A DNA stretch of 64,000 bases from Fontisphaera persica (GCF_024832785.1 NZ_CP116615.1:1426001-1490000), one strand, 5' to 3'. Numbered from the stretch's first letter, positions 50,118-59,923 are shown. Numbers and translations: made by a program. The notes: generated from the letters alone by a model not told the origin.

Positions 50118-50137
50118 CCGCGAGGGGGTTGGGCGGT

Positions 50138-50530
50138 TTAGGCGCTGAAACTTTCCCCGCAAGAACAGGTGGTGGCGGCGTTGGGGTTTTTAACCTTGAA
50201 TCCTCCACCCTGCAGGGCATCCACGTAATCCAGTTCGCTGCCGGTAACGTACAACGCGCTTTTGGGATCCACCACCACCCGAATGCCCCCACTTTCCACC
50301 AATATGTCGCGGTTGGCCGGACCATCCTGCAAATCCATCTTGTATTGCAGGCCCGAGCAGCCTCCTCCCACCACCGCAATGCGCAGCACGCCATGGGGCC
50401 GCCCTTGTTTTTGCAACAAAGAACGCACTTTTTCCCCGGCGCTGGGGGTCACCCGCACCAGCCGTTCATCTCCCACGCGGTAATTGACCGCTGCCGCAGG
50501 TTGGTTTTGTTTCGCAGAAGCCGCTATCAT
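50138..50530 (-). CDS. A-type iron-sulfur carrier (IscA/ErpA family)
   Basis: A 130-residue HesB/IscA-type protein. The three Fe-S ligands are C58 in GGGCSGLQY and C122 plus C124 in TTCSCGESF. A VDPKSALYVTGSELDYVD segment is also characteristic. About 22 extra N-terminal residues precede the domain, so a later start is possible. It is first in the probable iscA-hscB operon on the minus strand. IscA, ErpA and SufA cannot be separated without a tree, so no gene symbol is given. Confidence 0.92.
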   Translation of the reverse strand: MIAASAKQNQPAAAVNYRVGDERLVRVTPSAGEKVRSLLQKQGRPHGVLRIAVVGGGCSGLQYKMDLQDGPANRDILVESGGIRVVVDPKSALYVTGSELDYVDALQGGGFKVKNPNAATTCSCGESFSA

Positions 50531-50666
50531 ATCTCTTCATACTATCCTGCGAGGCACTCAGCGTCAACTCAACCACGCCAAGCATTGCAGCCGCGTGGCC
50601 TGAAAATTGCAGCGCAGCGTCTTAAAAAGGGGCATGCTTCCAGATGGCCTGAGCCTCCGGAATTGT

Positions 50667-51755
50667 TCAGGCTGGCGGATTGCCCTTGCCCGCCAATGCG
50701 AGGTACTGCGCCGCCACTGTAACGGCATCAAACTGCTGTTTGATGTGGGCACACCTGGCTGAAAGTCGCTGCCAGAGCTGGGCATCGTTGAAGAGTTCGT
50801 CAAAACGCCGCGCCATGCCTTCCACCGAAGTCTCCACAAAACACGTCTCTCCATCCCGTGCCATTATTGAGGATACACTGGGGGAGCACACCGCAGGTGT
50901 ATGGCTGGCCAGTGCTTCCAAGGCGGTGGGTGAGGCCACCGGGTGGGCATATTTGGAGGGAATGGAAACGGCTCGTGCCGTGGCCAGAAGTTCTTTGAGC
51001 CTTTGCACCGGCACCAGGCCAGGCAACTCCACACGTTGCTGCAAGGCAGCAGGCATCTTGTGCAAGGCCTGGACGAAACTTCTCTCCGGCTTGCCGGTCA
51101 CCACCAGCCGCGCATCGATGCGTTGCATCAAGGCCAGCGCTTTCAGGGACATCTGAGGCTGCTTGTATTCCTGCTGGCCCAGGTGGATGATTAGAGGGGC
51201 CCTTTGGCTCAGGGGCCTGGCAGTATAACGATGCGTCTCAATGCACGTGGGAATGACGGTGATTTTCGCCGGTTCCAAACGACATTCACGCGCCACCGGC
51301 GCCACCAGTTCGGGACAAGTGGTCACCACCTGGGCTGCCAGCCGGTAGGTCATGCTCTTGTAAATGATGCGTCCCAGGGGCCCCAACGGCCCCAACCATC
51401 GCCGTTCGACGTCATGAGCCACCAAAATCGTGCGGGCCCGAAACCGTACCGGCACTGCCCCGTTGATGAGGATTAAATCCGGCTGATGGCGTGCTTCCAG
51501 CGCTGCACCGTGCCGCCGCCAGGCCAGGAATTTCCGCCAGTCCGCCATGCTTGCCTCAGGCTGCAATACGTCCAGCCGGGGCAACTGCTCCAATTCGTAC
51601 AACTCCCTGACGCCGTCTTCCACCGCGATTCCATGCGTGGCGGCGCACACTACTTCGTGTCCCTCGCGCAGCCATGCGCCGGCCAGGGAAAAAATGAACT
51701 GGCTGATGCCATCGGCGCGCGCCAGGGAATCCCGCTTGAGGATGAGGATTTTCAT
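50667..51755 (-). CDS. Family 4-type glycosyltransferase
   Basis: A GT-B fold enzyme of 362 residues. The N-terminal Rossmann half starts KILILKRDSLARADGISQFIFSL. The C-terminal half has the strand PLIIHLGQQEYKQPQMSLKAL. The donor-binding region contains VSIPSKYAHPVASPTALEALA, corresponding to the EGxxxxxxEAxA motif, with Pro-Val-Ala-Ser replacing the usual Glu-Gly-Phe start. The substrate sugar is unknown; an envelope polysaccharide role is likely. The ATG at 51755 overlaps the stop of the DUF268 gene by 4 bases (ATGA), so the two are coupled. Confidence 0.85.
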   Translation of the reverse strand: MKILILKRDSLARADGISQFIFSLAGAWLREGHEVVCAATHGIAVEDGVRELYELEQLPRLDVLQPEASMADWRKFLAWRRHGAALEARHQPDLILINGAVPVRFRARTILVAHDVERRWLGPLGPLGRIIYKSMTYRLAAQVVTTCPELVAPVARECRLEPAKITVIPTCIETHRYTARPLSQRAPLIIHLGQQEYKQPQMSLKALALMQRIDARLVVTGKPERSFVQALHKMPAALQQRVELPGLVPVQRLKELLATARAVSIPSKYAHPVASPTALEALASHTPAVCSPSVSSIMARDGETCFVETSVEGMARRFDELFNDAQLWQRLSARCAHIKQQFDAVTVAAQYLALAGKGNPPA

Positions 51756-52642
51756 GCGGGTTCGTTGCGCAAGACCCATACAGGGGCGTATTCCGGGCAG
51801 CCGGGATGCAAAGGCTGCACCTCCCAGCCAGCGGGTCCGCGCTGGTATTTAACCGGCTCCCATCCGAAACCGGTATCACGGTCCAGGGCAGCTTCATCCC
51901 ATCCAAAGCGATCCTCCACGGTCCAACCTTGAAGCAACAGGGGAAGCCGCAGACGGCCATAAATGCGGTGGATATTAAAGACCACCTTGTCTTTTCCTAC
52001 CGGCACGGTGAGGAAAAGGCGGCCACCCGGTTTAAGGAGGCGCTTCATAAGTTGCATGGCCTTGAGGTCCCCTTCGGGATCCAAAGGCTCGCCATAGCGC
52101 CCCAAACCGTCATGTTCAAACGAGGATATGGACAATGCAGCATCAAAGGGCTCGACCCGCGCCCAGTCCAGCGGCGCGCGCATAAATTGCAACCGTTCAT
52201 CCTCAAATTCAATCGGATTGTAATCCACGGTCACGGGACGGGCGCCGTAATGCAGGCCGATGGCCTCATACCAAGGGCCGTAGCCTTGATCCGTGCTGCC
52301 CATTACCGCCACCCGCTGGCCGGCAATGGGATAGCGTTGCAAAGCGGAATATAACCACGCATCCACCTGCCCATAGTGCCCCAATTCCCCTGCGGCCACC
52401 CGCTGGCAAATTTCGGCGATGCGTTGCCGGTCGTAATGAAGGGGCACAGACCGCGACCCATCCACATAAGCATACCAGACAGCCACTTTGCCTCCCAGCG
52501 TAAAGGCCGGCCGCAGGGACCGCGGAATCAAGGAAGGCGGTTTGCCGTGCAGATAGCACCAAGGCGCCAAGGCCGCCGAGTACAAGTGCTTGAATGCGCA
52601 ATGCATCCGGGGGTATCGGCGAATCCAATCTTTCCAGGACAT
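51752..52642 (-). CDS. DUF268 protein, methyltransferase-like
   Basis: A 296-residue protein from the ATG at 52642 (the frame stays open to 52759 without features). The central part follows DUF268: VAVMGSTDQGYGPWYEAIGLHYGA, a VDYNPI segment, and ALSISSFEHDGLGRYGEPLDPEGDLKAM. It ends with LLKPGGRLFLTVPVGKD, the usual beta-5 region of class I SAM-dependent methyltransferases. DUF268 proteins accompany glycan synthesis genes. Its stop overlaps the start of the glycosyltransferase, so a shared role in decorating a polysaccharide is the simplest reading. Activity is unproven. Confidence 0.78.
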   Translation of the reverse strand: MSWKDWIRRYPRMHCAFKHLYSAALAPWCYLHGKPPSLIPRSLRPAFTLGGKVAVWYAYVDGSRSVPLHYDRQRIAEICQRVAAGELGHYGQVDAWLYSALQRYPIAGQRVAVMGSTDQGYGPWYEAIGLHYGARPVTVDYNPIEFEDERLQFMRAPLDWARVEPFDAALSISSFEHDGLGRYGEPLDPEGDLKAMQLMKRLLKPGGRLFLTVPVGKDKVVFNIHRIYGRLRLPLLLQGWTVEDRFGWDEAALDRDTGFGWEPVKYQRGPAGWEVQPLHPGCPEYAPVWVLRNEPA

Positions 52643-52798
52643 GCGATGTTTCTGCGCCACAGCGACCCGCTTGTTTCCCTGCGCAGACGCAACCCATGCG
52701 CCAGCAGGGAGCATTGATTCGGTTGGCCGTATTACAAAGGCGCACCCTCTCCGGAGCAAGCGGAAAAGGGGTCCCGGGAGTCTGCGAGCGATGCCAGC

Positions 52799-53470
52799 TT
52801 ACATGACCGGCTCGATATGCCGCAGGAAATCCGCGTCTTCCACCAATTCACCGCTAAGACGGGTGCCGCCGACTTCCACCACCGCCACTTGCAAGCCCTC
52901 CCGGCGGGCCATTTTCATCGCGGGCACAATGTCCGTATCCCCGGAAAAAATCAGAATGCGGTCCACCAATCTTTTAATCGCCAGGGTGGCCACATCCAGT
53001 CCCACCCGGATGTCCACCCCCTTTTGTTCCAAGGCAAAGGTAACATCCTCCGGCTCAAGGGCTGGGACGGCGCTTCCCTCTTGCGCCGCGGCCAGGGCTT
53101 TGCGCACAAAGCTCTCGGTTAATAGCCACCCGCGGGGCTTCAACACACCGCGCCGCAGGGCCACCAAATCCATTTGCCCCAGTTCCTTGAACAATTTGGT
53201 GGCATAGGCATTGGTGGGGCTGGTACCAAAATCGGCGGACTTGCCATCCACCGGGTTGGTCACCATGCCGTCGTAGGGATAAGCATCGTAGTAAAAAATG
53301 CGCCAAGGTTCTTCCTCCTCCGGGTTCAACGCCAGCAACGCATTTTTTCGCACCACCTCCGCAGTCACCGTGGGCCGGCGGGCATGCCCGTTGGAAACCG
53401 TCTCCGAAAGTTCTTTACGCAACACCTTCGTAAACCAACCGCCATCAATCAATAACGCAACTTTTTTCAT
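52799..53470 (-). CDS. NYN-domain (LabA/DUF88) putative nuclease
   Basis: A 223-residue protein of the NYN/LabA-like group, PIN-fold relatives thought to act on RNA. Acidic residues in the expected places are D9 (VALLIDGGWF), a pair in IFYYDAYPYDG, and LIFSGDTDIVPAMKMAR near residue 175, the most conserved family motif. The C-terminal VEDADFLRHIEPVM is typical. The ATG at 53470 starts directly at the first strand. It is divergent from secA. The cellular target is unknown. Confidence 0.85.
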   Translation of the reverse strand: MKKVALLIDGGWFTKVLRKELSETVSNGHARRPTVTAEVVRKNALLALNPEEEEPWRIFYYDAYPYDGMVTNPVDGKSADFGTSPTNAYATKLFKELGQMDLVALRRGVLKPRGWLLTESFVRKALAAAQEGSAVPALEPEDVTFALEQKGVDIRVGLDVATLAIKRLVDRILIFSGDTDIVPAMKMARREGLQVAVVEVGGTRLSGELVEDADFLRHIEPVM

Positions 53471-53783
53471 GTTTGATTTATCAGGTACTTCTCCCTCCGC
53501 GGTATCGCCGGGGAAGGTCAGATGTTTTTCCCACAATGGGCTCCGTGTTCAATCACCATACGCCGCTGGCGTCAATACCGCAACAAAAACTCCCGCGCTG
53601 TTGGCGAGGCGCAACTTTCCATGCCCCAGCCGGCCACCTCCCCCAACAGAATCGCCCACCGCATTCCCTTGCCGCCACCGTTCTTTCTGGGGTTACGGAC
53701 ATGGGGGCACTCAGGGTTTTAATCTGTGCATTTGACGGTGGCCCTGTTCTCCCGTAGGCTACTTCGTCACTGTTGGCATTAAC
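53471..53783. promoter_or_regulatory. Divergent intergenic region, NYN gene and secA
   Basis: About 313 bases without a credible gene; overlapping short frames have no start signals. TTGACG (53732-53737) and TAGGCT (53755-53760), 17 bases apart, could be a weak secA promoter with a start near 53767. No Shine-Dalgarno site precedes the secA ATG. No SecM-like arrest peptide was recognised. Confidence 0.3.
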
Positions 53784-56700
53784 ATGCTAGGGTACATCAT
53801 CAAAAAGATTTTCGGGTCCAAGAATGACCGTGAACTGCGGCGCCTGCTGCCTTTGGTCCGCCAGATTAACCAGATTGAGCAGGAGCTGCAAAGTCTGCCG
53901 GACGAAGCCTTGCGCGAAAAAACGGCCGCCTGGAAAGCCAAACTTTCCACCATCGAGGACAATAACGAGCTGCAACGCGAGCTGGATGCTATCCTGCCCG
54001 AAGCTTTCGCGGTGGTCAAAAACGCCTGCCGCCGGCTGCTGGGAACCGAAATTGTGGTGCGGGGCCACACCATCAAATGGGACATGGTGCCCTTCGATGT
54101 CCAGCTCATGGGCGCCTGGGCGCTGCATAAAGGCCGGATTGCCGAAATGGCCACCGGTGAGGGCAAAACCCTCGTCGCCACCCTGCCCGTCTATTTGAAT
54201 GCACTGAGCGGGCGCGGGGTGCACGTGGTCACAGTGAACGACTATCTGGCCGCCCGCGACAGCGAATGGATGGGCGCCGTGTACCGTTTTCTGGGGTTGA
54301 CCGTGGGCTGCATTCTCCATGACCAGCCGCCCAGTCTGCGCCGCGAGCAGTACCACTGCGACATTACCTACGGCACCAATGCCGAGTTTGGCTTTGACTA
54401 CCTCCGCGACAACGGCATGGCCACCACCGCCGAAGAGCAGGTTCAGCGGGGCCATTATTACGCCATTGTGGACGAGGTGGACTCCATTCTGATTGATGAA
54501 GCGCGCACCCCGCTCATCATCAGCGGGCCGGCCGTGGTCAATGCGGACAATGACCATTACGCGCAGCACAAACCGATGGTGGAACGCCTGGTTCGCGCCC
54601 AGGAGCAGTTGTGCAACCGTTTTCTGCGCGAGGCGGAGGAACTGATGAAAAAACTCCATCCTGCCGACGGCTCCCACCCCGAAAACCCGGAGGAGCTGGA
54701 ACGCCAAATCGGTCTGCTGCTCTTCAAGGTCAAAATGGGACAGCCGCGCTCGGAAGGTTTGATGCGGTTGCTGGAAAATCCCGAAAACATCCGCCTGATG
54801 AACAATGCGGAGCTGCAGCTTCACGCCGATCAATCCAAGCGCGAGCTTTACGCCACCAAGGAGGAGCTGTTCTTCGCAATGGATGAGAAAACCCACGAAG
54901 CAGACCTGACGGAGAAGGGGCGAAAATTCCTCAGCCCCGACGACCCGGATGCTTTCGTGATGCCGGACCTGATTTCGCTTTATCACGCGATTGATACCGG
55001 CCCGGAAACCGATCCACGCAAACGTGCTGAACTCAAGGCCCGGGCGCAGGCGCAGTTTGAGGAAAAGGCCAAGACCATCCATTGCATTGCGCAATTGTTG
55101 AAGGCCTACTGCCTGTACCTCCGCGACGTCCATTACGTCGTGCAGGACAACAAGGTCGTCATTGTGGACGAAAACACCGGACGCTTGATGACCGGCCGCC
55201 GCTGGAGCGATGGCTTGCACTCGGCCGTGGAGGCCAAGGAAGGGGTGGAGGTGGAAAAGGAAACCCAGACTTACGCCACCATCACCATCCAAAACTATTT
55301 CCGCATGTACACCAAGCTGGCCGGCATGACCGGCACAGCGGAAACCGAAGCGCAGGAATTTTACGACATCTACAAGCTGGGCGTGCTGGTCATCCCCACC
55401 AACAAGCCGTGCATCCGCAAGGATTTCAACGACTCCGTATATAAGACCAAACGCGAAAAATTTGCCGCGGTCCTCAAGGAAATTCAGGAAATTCACGCCC
55501 AGGGCCGACCCATTCTCGTGGGCACGGTCTCCGTGGAGACCAGCGAGCATCTCTCCCGCATGCTTCAGCGCGTGGGGCTGGTCCACTCGGTGCTCAACGC
55601 CAAGTACCACCAACAGGAGGCTGAGATTGTGGCCCGAGCCGGCCAGCGTGGCGCTATTACCATCGCCACCAACATGGCCGGCCGCGGCACGGACATTAAA
55701 CTGGGCCCCGGCGTGGCCGAACTGGGCGGTTTGCATGTCATTGGCACCGAGCGCCACGAAGCCCGGCGCATTGACCGCCAGTTGCGCGGCCGCTGTGCGC
55801 GCCAGGGAGACCCCGGCTCCTCGCATTTCTTCATCTCCCTGGAAGACGATTTGATGCGCTTGTTTGGCTCGGATCGCATCGTCAAAGTCATGGAGAAGAT
55901 GGGTTACGAGGAGGGCCAGGAGCTGCAGCATCCGCTGCTCAACCGCTCCATCGAATCCGCCCAAAAACGCGTCGAGCAGCAAAACTTTCAAATTCGCAAG
56001 CGCGTGCTGGAGTACGACGACGTGATGAACAAACAGCGCGAAGTCGTGTACGGCTTCCGCAATGAAATCATCCACGCCGACGATGTGCGGGACCGCCTGA
56101 TGGACATCATGGAAGAAGTGGTCCAAACCAAGGTGATGCAATACATCACCACCGATGAAGAACGCGACCAATGGAATCTGCGCGGGCTGGCGGAATGGAT
56201 TAACCTCAACTTCCCCATCACCATGCCCGAAGCTGAGCTGGCGCGCCTGGCCGACACCGCCACGGAAACCCCGGTGCCAGGCTCCATGTTCGATGGCATG
56301 ACTCCCGCCCAGTTGGCGGTATGCCGGGCAATTATCAAGGCTGTGCGCGATGCCTACGAGCTGAAGGTGCAGTATGAGAACCCGCAGGACCTGAAGGCCA
56401 TTGAACGGTACACCATTCTTTCCGCCATTGACCGGCGCTGGCAGGAGCACCTCTACAACATGGACAGCCTCCGCAACGCCATTGGCCTGCGCGCCTACGG
56501 CCAGCGTGACCCGCTGATTGAATACAAGGCCGAGGCCTACAAAATGTTCGATGAGCTGATGGTGGAAATTAAATCCGAGGTGTGCCACAACATCTTCCGC
56601 AGCGCCTCCAGCCTGATGGCCTTCGAGAATTTCCTGCGCAATCTGCCGCAGCAAACCATGCACGAAAACGCTTCCGCCTATGGCTCTGCCGCCGCGGCGG

Positions 56701-56861
56701 CGCCGGGCGCGGCGCCGCCGCGCAAGGAAAGCGATATCGTCAGCGAGGCCAATCAAGCCCTGGCCAAAGCCAAGCCGGTGCGCACCGGCCCGAAAGTTGG
56801 CCGCAATGACCCCTGCCCTTGCGGCAGCGGAAAGAAGTATAAACATTGTTGCGGGCGTTGA
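53784..56861 (+). CDS. secA: Preprotein translocase ATPase SecA
   Basis: Motor that drives preproteins through SecYEG; 1025 residues, longer than the usual 850-900. NBD1 has Walker A GEGKT (125-129) and DEVD at 230-233 with LIDEARTPLIISGP. NBD2 follows the TGTAETEA motif and contains ATNMAGRGTDIKLG and GRCARQGDPGSS. The helical scaffold and wing domains span about 700-920. The end carries a C-terminal zinc SEC-C motif, NDPCPCGSGKKYKHCC, after an Ala/Pro-rich linker. An insertion of about 150 residues after the DEAD region (about 285-390), Lys/Glu-rich and helical, explains much of the extra length. Confidence 0.97.
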   Translation: MLGYIIKKIFGSKNDRELRRLLPLVRQINQIEQELQSLPDEALREKTAAWKAKLSTIEDNNELQRELDAILPEAFAVVKNACRRLLGTEIVVRGHTIKWDMVPFDVQLMGAWALHKGRIAEMATGEGKTLVATLPVYLNALSGRGVHVVTVNDYLAARDSEWMGAVYRFLGLTVGCILHDQPPSLRREQYHCDITYGTNAEFGFDYLRDNGMATTAEEQVQRGHYYAIVDEVDSILIDEARTPLIISGPAVVNADNDHYAQHKPMVERLVRAQEQLCNRFLREAEELMKKLHPADGSHPENPEELERQIGLLLFKVKMGQPRSEGLMRLLENPENIRLMNNAELQLHADQSKRELYATKEELFFAMDEKTHEADLTEKGRKFLSPDDPDAFVMPDLISLYHAIDTGPETDPRKRAELKARAQAQFEEKAKTIHCIAQLLKAYCLYLRDVHYVVQDNKVVIVDENTGRLMTGRRWSDGLHSAVEAKEGVEVEKETQTYATITIQNYFRMYTKLAGMTGTAETEAQEFYDIYKLGVLVIPTNKPCIRKDFNDSVYKTKREKFAAVLKEIQEIHAQGRPILVGTVSVETSEHLSRMLQRVGLVHSVLNAKYHQQEAEIVARAGQRGAITIATNMAGRGTDIKLGPGVAELGGLHVIGTERHEARRIDRQLRGRCARQGDPGSSHFFISLEDDLMRLFGSDRIVKVMEKMGYEEGQELQHPLLNRSIESAQKRVEQQNFQIRKRVLEYDDVMNKQREVVYGFRNEIIHADDVRDRLMDIMEEVVQTKVMQYITTDEERDQWNLRGLAEWINLNFPITMPEAELARLADTATETPVPGSMFDGMTPAQLAVCRAIIKAVRDAYELKVQYENPQDLKAIERYTILSAIDRRWQEHLYNMDSLRNAIGLRAYGQRDPLIEYKAEAYKMFDELMVEIKSEVCHNIFRSASSLMAFENFLRNLPQQTMHENASAYGSAAAAAPGAAPPRKESDIVSEANQALAKAKPVRTGPKVGRNDPCPCGSGKKYKHCCGR

Positions 56862-56905
56862 GGCCGCAGCCGGCAGCAGCCTGGCGGCGGACCAGCGCCA
56901 TGTAA

Positions 56906-58252
56906 ATGCCTATGCCCAATCAAACGTGGTTCCTCCGGTTCATGCTCTGCGCCGCGATAGTAGGGACCGGCATCCCGGCGCTGCGCGCCAGTCTGGGCGA
57001 TGCCCTCAACCCCACCCTGCCCTGGACCACCAGTCCGGAACGTCCCTGGGTGGAGGTCTTTGACATCACCCACGACGATGAGAGCGCCGCCCGTTCCGCT
57101 TTTATTTCCGCCGGTCAAACGTCCTGGCTTCGCACCACCGTCACGGGCCCGGGCAAGATTGAGTTTTGGTGGAAGGTTTCCACCGATTATGAGTTGGGCT
57201 ACCTGCAATTCAGTTGCCTAGGGCAAACCCTGGAAATCAACGGTGAATACGAGTGGGAATTCGTGAGCATCCCGCTGCCGGCGGGGCAGCATGTGCTCGA
57301 GTGGGCTTACGTGAAACTGCCCGGTTTCTTCATGATGGGCGACGCTGCCTGGCTTGACGAAGTGGCCTTCACGCCGGGCGACCACCCCCCCCAGTTCATC
57401 CGCCAACCCGCTGATGCTGACGTGATTGCGGGCACAGAACTTTCCCTGACCCCCTTTGTTTCCGGCAGCCTGCCCATGACGTATCAATGGTATTTCAACA
57501 GTGCGCCGCTGGCTGGCGCCACGCAGGCGGTATTGCGCATACCCAGCGCCTTTACCAATCATACGGGCAGCTACCGCTTGGTGGCCCGCAATGCTTTTGG
57601 CGCAGCCACCAGTGCGGTCGCCCAGGTGACCGTCACACTGGACCCCCTAGCCTTAGCCCTCAATGCGCCCCATCTCTATTGGGAAACGACCCCGTTTGCG
57701 CCCTGGGAGCCGCAAAGTATGACCGCTCACGATGGCGTGGCGGCGGCTCAATCTGCGCCTTTGTTTGACAATGAAGCCAGCGCTTTGAGCACCACGGTCG
57801 AAGGCCCTGGTTTCATTTCGTTCTGGTGGAAAGTGTCCAGCGACGGAGACGCGTTAAGTTTTACCATTAACAACATCGAACAGGATTTCATATATGGTGA
57901 AGGCGAATGGGAGAAGCGCGTTTTTGCCGTCCCTCCTGGCCGCGCTCAATTGGAATGGGTCTATATCAAAGACGGAGCAGGCAGCGCGGGCGATGATGCG
58001 GGATATCTGGACGAAGTCACTTTCACCCCTGCCCCGCGTCTGTTGGCCCCTCGTGTGCAACAAGGCCAGTTTTCCGTGCAGGCCCAGACGCTGCAAGGAT
58101 ATCAGTACACCTTGGAATACCAGAACTCACTCTCAGGCACCAACTGGACGCCGGTGGTGACCATCCCCGGGGATGGAACTCTCAAAACGCTGACGGACAC
58201 TGCCGCTCCGCGGCTGCAGCGTTTTTATCGTGTGCGCCAAACCACGCCTTGA
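56906..58252 (+). CDS. Secreted protein with duplicated beta-sandwich module and Ig-like domain
   Basis: A 448-residue exported protein with a signal peptide ending near LRAS (about residue 29). Two copies of the same module are visible, at about 33-160 and 250-380. Both contain a GPG(K/F)I(E/S)FWWKVS strand and end in LDEV(A/T)FTP. Between them lies an Ig-like domain (about 165-245) with a YQWYFNSAPLAGATQ core of the type common in Verrucomicrobia autotransporter-like or adhesin proteins. The C-terminus (about 385-448) resembles a short fibronectin-like tail ending YRVRQ. No sortase or PEP-CTERM signal is seen. Function is unknown; cell-surface adhesion or matrix is plausible. ATG 56906 and ATG 56912 are both possible. 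Confidence 0.7.
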   Translation: MPMPNQTWFLRFMLCAAIVGTGIPALRASLGDALNPTLPWTTSPERPWVEVFDITHDDESAARSAFISAGQTSWLRTTVTGPGKIEFWWKVSTDYELGYLQFSCLGQTLEINGEYEWEFVSIPLPAGQHVLEWAYVKLPGFFMMGDAAWLDEVAFTPGDHPPQFIRQPADADVIAGTELSLTPFVSGSLPMTYQWYFNSAPLAGATQAVLRIPSAFTNHTGSYRLVARNAFGAATSAVAQVTVTLDPLALALNAPHLYWETTPFAPWEPQSMTAHDGVAAAQSAPLFDNEASALSTTVEGPGFISFWWKVSSDGDALSFTINNIEQDFIYGEGEWEKRVFAVPPGRAQLEWVYIKDGAGSAGDDAGYLDEVTFTPAPRLLAPRVQQGQFSVQAQTLQGYQYTLEYQNSLSGTNWTPVVTIPGDGTLKTLTDTAAPRLQRFYRVRQTTP

Positions 58253-58415
58253 GCAGCGTGTGGTGCCAAGGATTGGCCCCACGCTCCCATGCCGCACCCC
58301 GCACGAGAGCTTCAGGCGGCCCCCCTTGCCCTTTTAAGGGATAAGATTTAATTACCGCCTTGGGGAGCTCACTTCGCACTCGTCTTTTTTGCGTCCTGCG
58401 CTACTTTGGAGGTGC

Positions 58416-59834
58416 ATGAGCCGGGAAATTTTGGGGACACACCAGAAGGCGTTGCAGATCAACCTGGACCCGACCTCTTATGGCACCTTTGCCGAAATCG
58501 GCGGGGGGCAGGAGGTGGCACGCTGGTTTTTTCGTGTGGGTGGCGCGGCCGGCACGGTGGCCAAAACCATGTCCGCCTACGACATGACTTTCAGCGACGC
58601 CATCTATGGCCAGTGCAAGCGGTACGTGAGCCGCCAGCGCCTGAGCACCATGCTCGACCACGAATACCAGCTCCTGGTCGAGCGCCTCGACGCCAAACGC
58701 GGCGCTACCACCCGCTTCTTTGTTTTTGCGGATACGGTCGCCGTCAAGAGTTTCCGGGGCAACAATGACTGCCACGGCTGGCTGGGCATCCGCTTTCAAG
58801 TCGAACCGCGCGGCGAACCTTCCGACATCATCATCCACGTGCGGATGCTGGACCGCGAAAGCGTCATGCAGCAGGAGGCGCTGGGGGTCATGGGGGTGAA
58901 TCTCATCTATGGCGCGCTGTATTTTCACCAGCAGCCCCGTACGCTCATCATGTCACTCCTTGACAACCTCACCACTGAACGCGTCGAGGTGGACCTGGCC
59001 CGCTTTTCCGGCCCTGCCTTTGCCGGCGTGGACAACCGGCTCATGAGCCTGGAGCTGGTCAGCCACGGTTTGACTGATGCTGCCATGTTCACCGCGGACG
59101 GTGAAGTGGTTCAAGCTGCCGAATACCTCTACAAACGTCCCATCCTGGTTGAACGCGGCAACTTCCGCCCGGTGACCCGGTTAACCCTCGATTTGCTCGC
59201 CAATGCACGGGCGCAATTTATCGAAGACGCCCAGGCCAGTCCGGAAGAGGTCGCCGTCATCATGGAAATGACCTTGCGCAGCCTGACCACTTCTCCCGGG
59301 GGGATTGACCACCGGGATTTTCTCGACCGTGCCGATATTCTGGGCGCATTGGGGCAGACCGTGCTAATCTCGAACTATGCGCGTTTCTTTCGCTTGGCCA
59401 ATTACCTGTTTCGGCACACCAAAAAACGCATCGGCATCGCCATTGGCGCCCCGGCGTTGCGCGAACTCTTTTCCGAGAAGTTTTACACCGACCTCGAAGG
59501 CGGCATTCTCGAATCCTTCGGACGGCTGTTCAAAAACGACCTGAAGCTGTACCTGTATCCCATGCGCGACCCGCAGACGGGGCAGCTTATCAACGCGGAG
59601 ACTTTTCAACCCGAGCCGCATCTCCGTCCCCTGTACGCCTACTTGCGCGAAAAGAAATTCATCGAGGACATTCGCAACTACGACCCCACCTGCCTGAACA
59701 TCACCTCGGCCGACGCCCTCGCCCGTCTCCAACGCGGCGATCCCACCTGGGAGAGTCTCGTGCCGCCGCAGGTAGTGCAAATCATCAAAGAACGGCGCCT
59801 CTTTGGATGGCAACCCCCTTCCCCGTCAACCTGA
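58416..59834 (+). CDS. Conserved protein of unknown function (472 aa)
   Basis: The ATG at 58416 has GGAGG at 58408-58412, one of the clearest ribosome sites in the window. The 472-residue product is soluble, with no signal peptide or membrane helix. Distinct stretches include NLDPTSYGTFAEIGGGQEVARWFF near the start, AYDMTFSDAIYG, FADTVAVKSFRGNNDCHGWLG, HVRMLDRE, a GVDNRLMSLELV motif, and a C-terminal ARLQRGDPTWESLVPPQVV. I recall relatives in several phyla under unhelpful labels (including 'TonB-dependent receptor', which this cannot be). The Gln-Glu-Val-Ala-Arg start and Asp/Asn-rich motifs suggest an enzyme, but no family with known activity is recognised. Confidence 0.8.
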   Translation: MSREILGTHQKALQINLDPTSYGTFAEIGGGQEVARWFFRVGGAAGTVAKTMSAYDMTFSDAIYGQCKRYVSRQRLSTMLDHEYQLLVERLDAKRGATTRFFVFADTVAVKSFRGNNDCHGWLGIRFQVEPRGEPSDIIIHVRMLDRESVMQQEALGVMGVNLIYGALYFHQQPRTLIMSLLDNLTTERVEVDLARFSGPAFAGVDNRLMSLELVSHGLTDAAMFTADGEVVQAAEYLYKRPILVERGNFRPVTRLTLDLLANARAQFIEDAQASPEEVAVIMEMTLRSLTTSPGGIDHRDFLDRADILGALGQTVLISNYARFFRLANYLFRHTKKRIGIAIGAPALRELFSEKFYTDLEGGILESFGRLFKNDLKLYLYPMRDPQTGQLINAETFQPEPHLRPLYAYLREKKFIEDIRNYDPTCLNITSADALARLQRGDPTWESLVPPQVVQIIKERRLFGWQPPSPST

Positions 59835-59923
59835 TGATGGACCAAAGCTGATTTGAACCTTGCGGCCATCCCGCGGGAATGCCTGCCGTGTTTGTTCTTG
59901 CCCGCGGCGGTTAAATTACCAGT

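Noticed and set aside
53787-56846. 1019-codon open frame on the minus strand opposite secA
   Set aside because: It is a codon-bias shadow of secA; its His/Leu/Val-rich translation has no family features and secA is certain.
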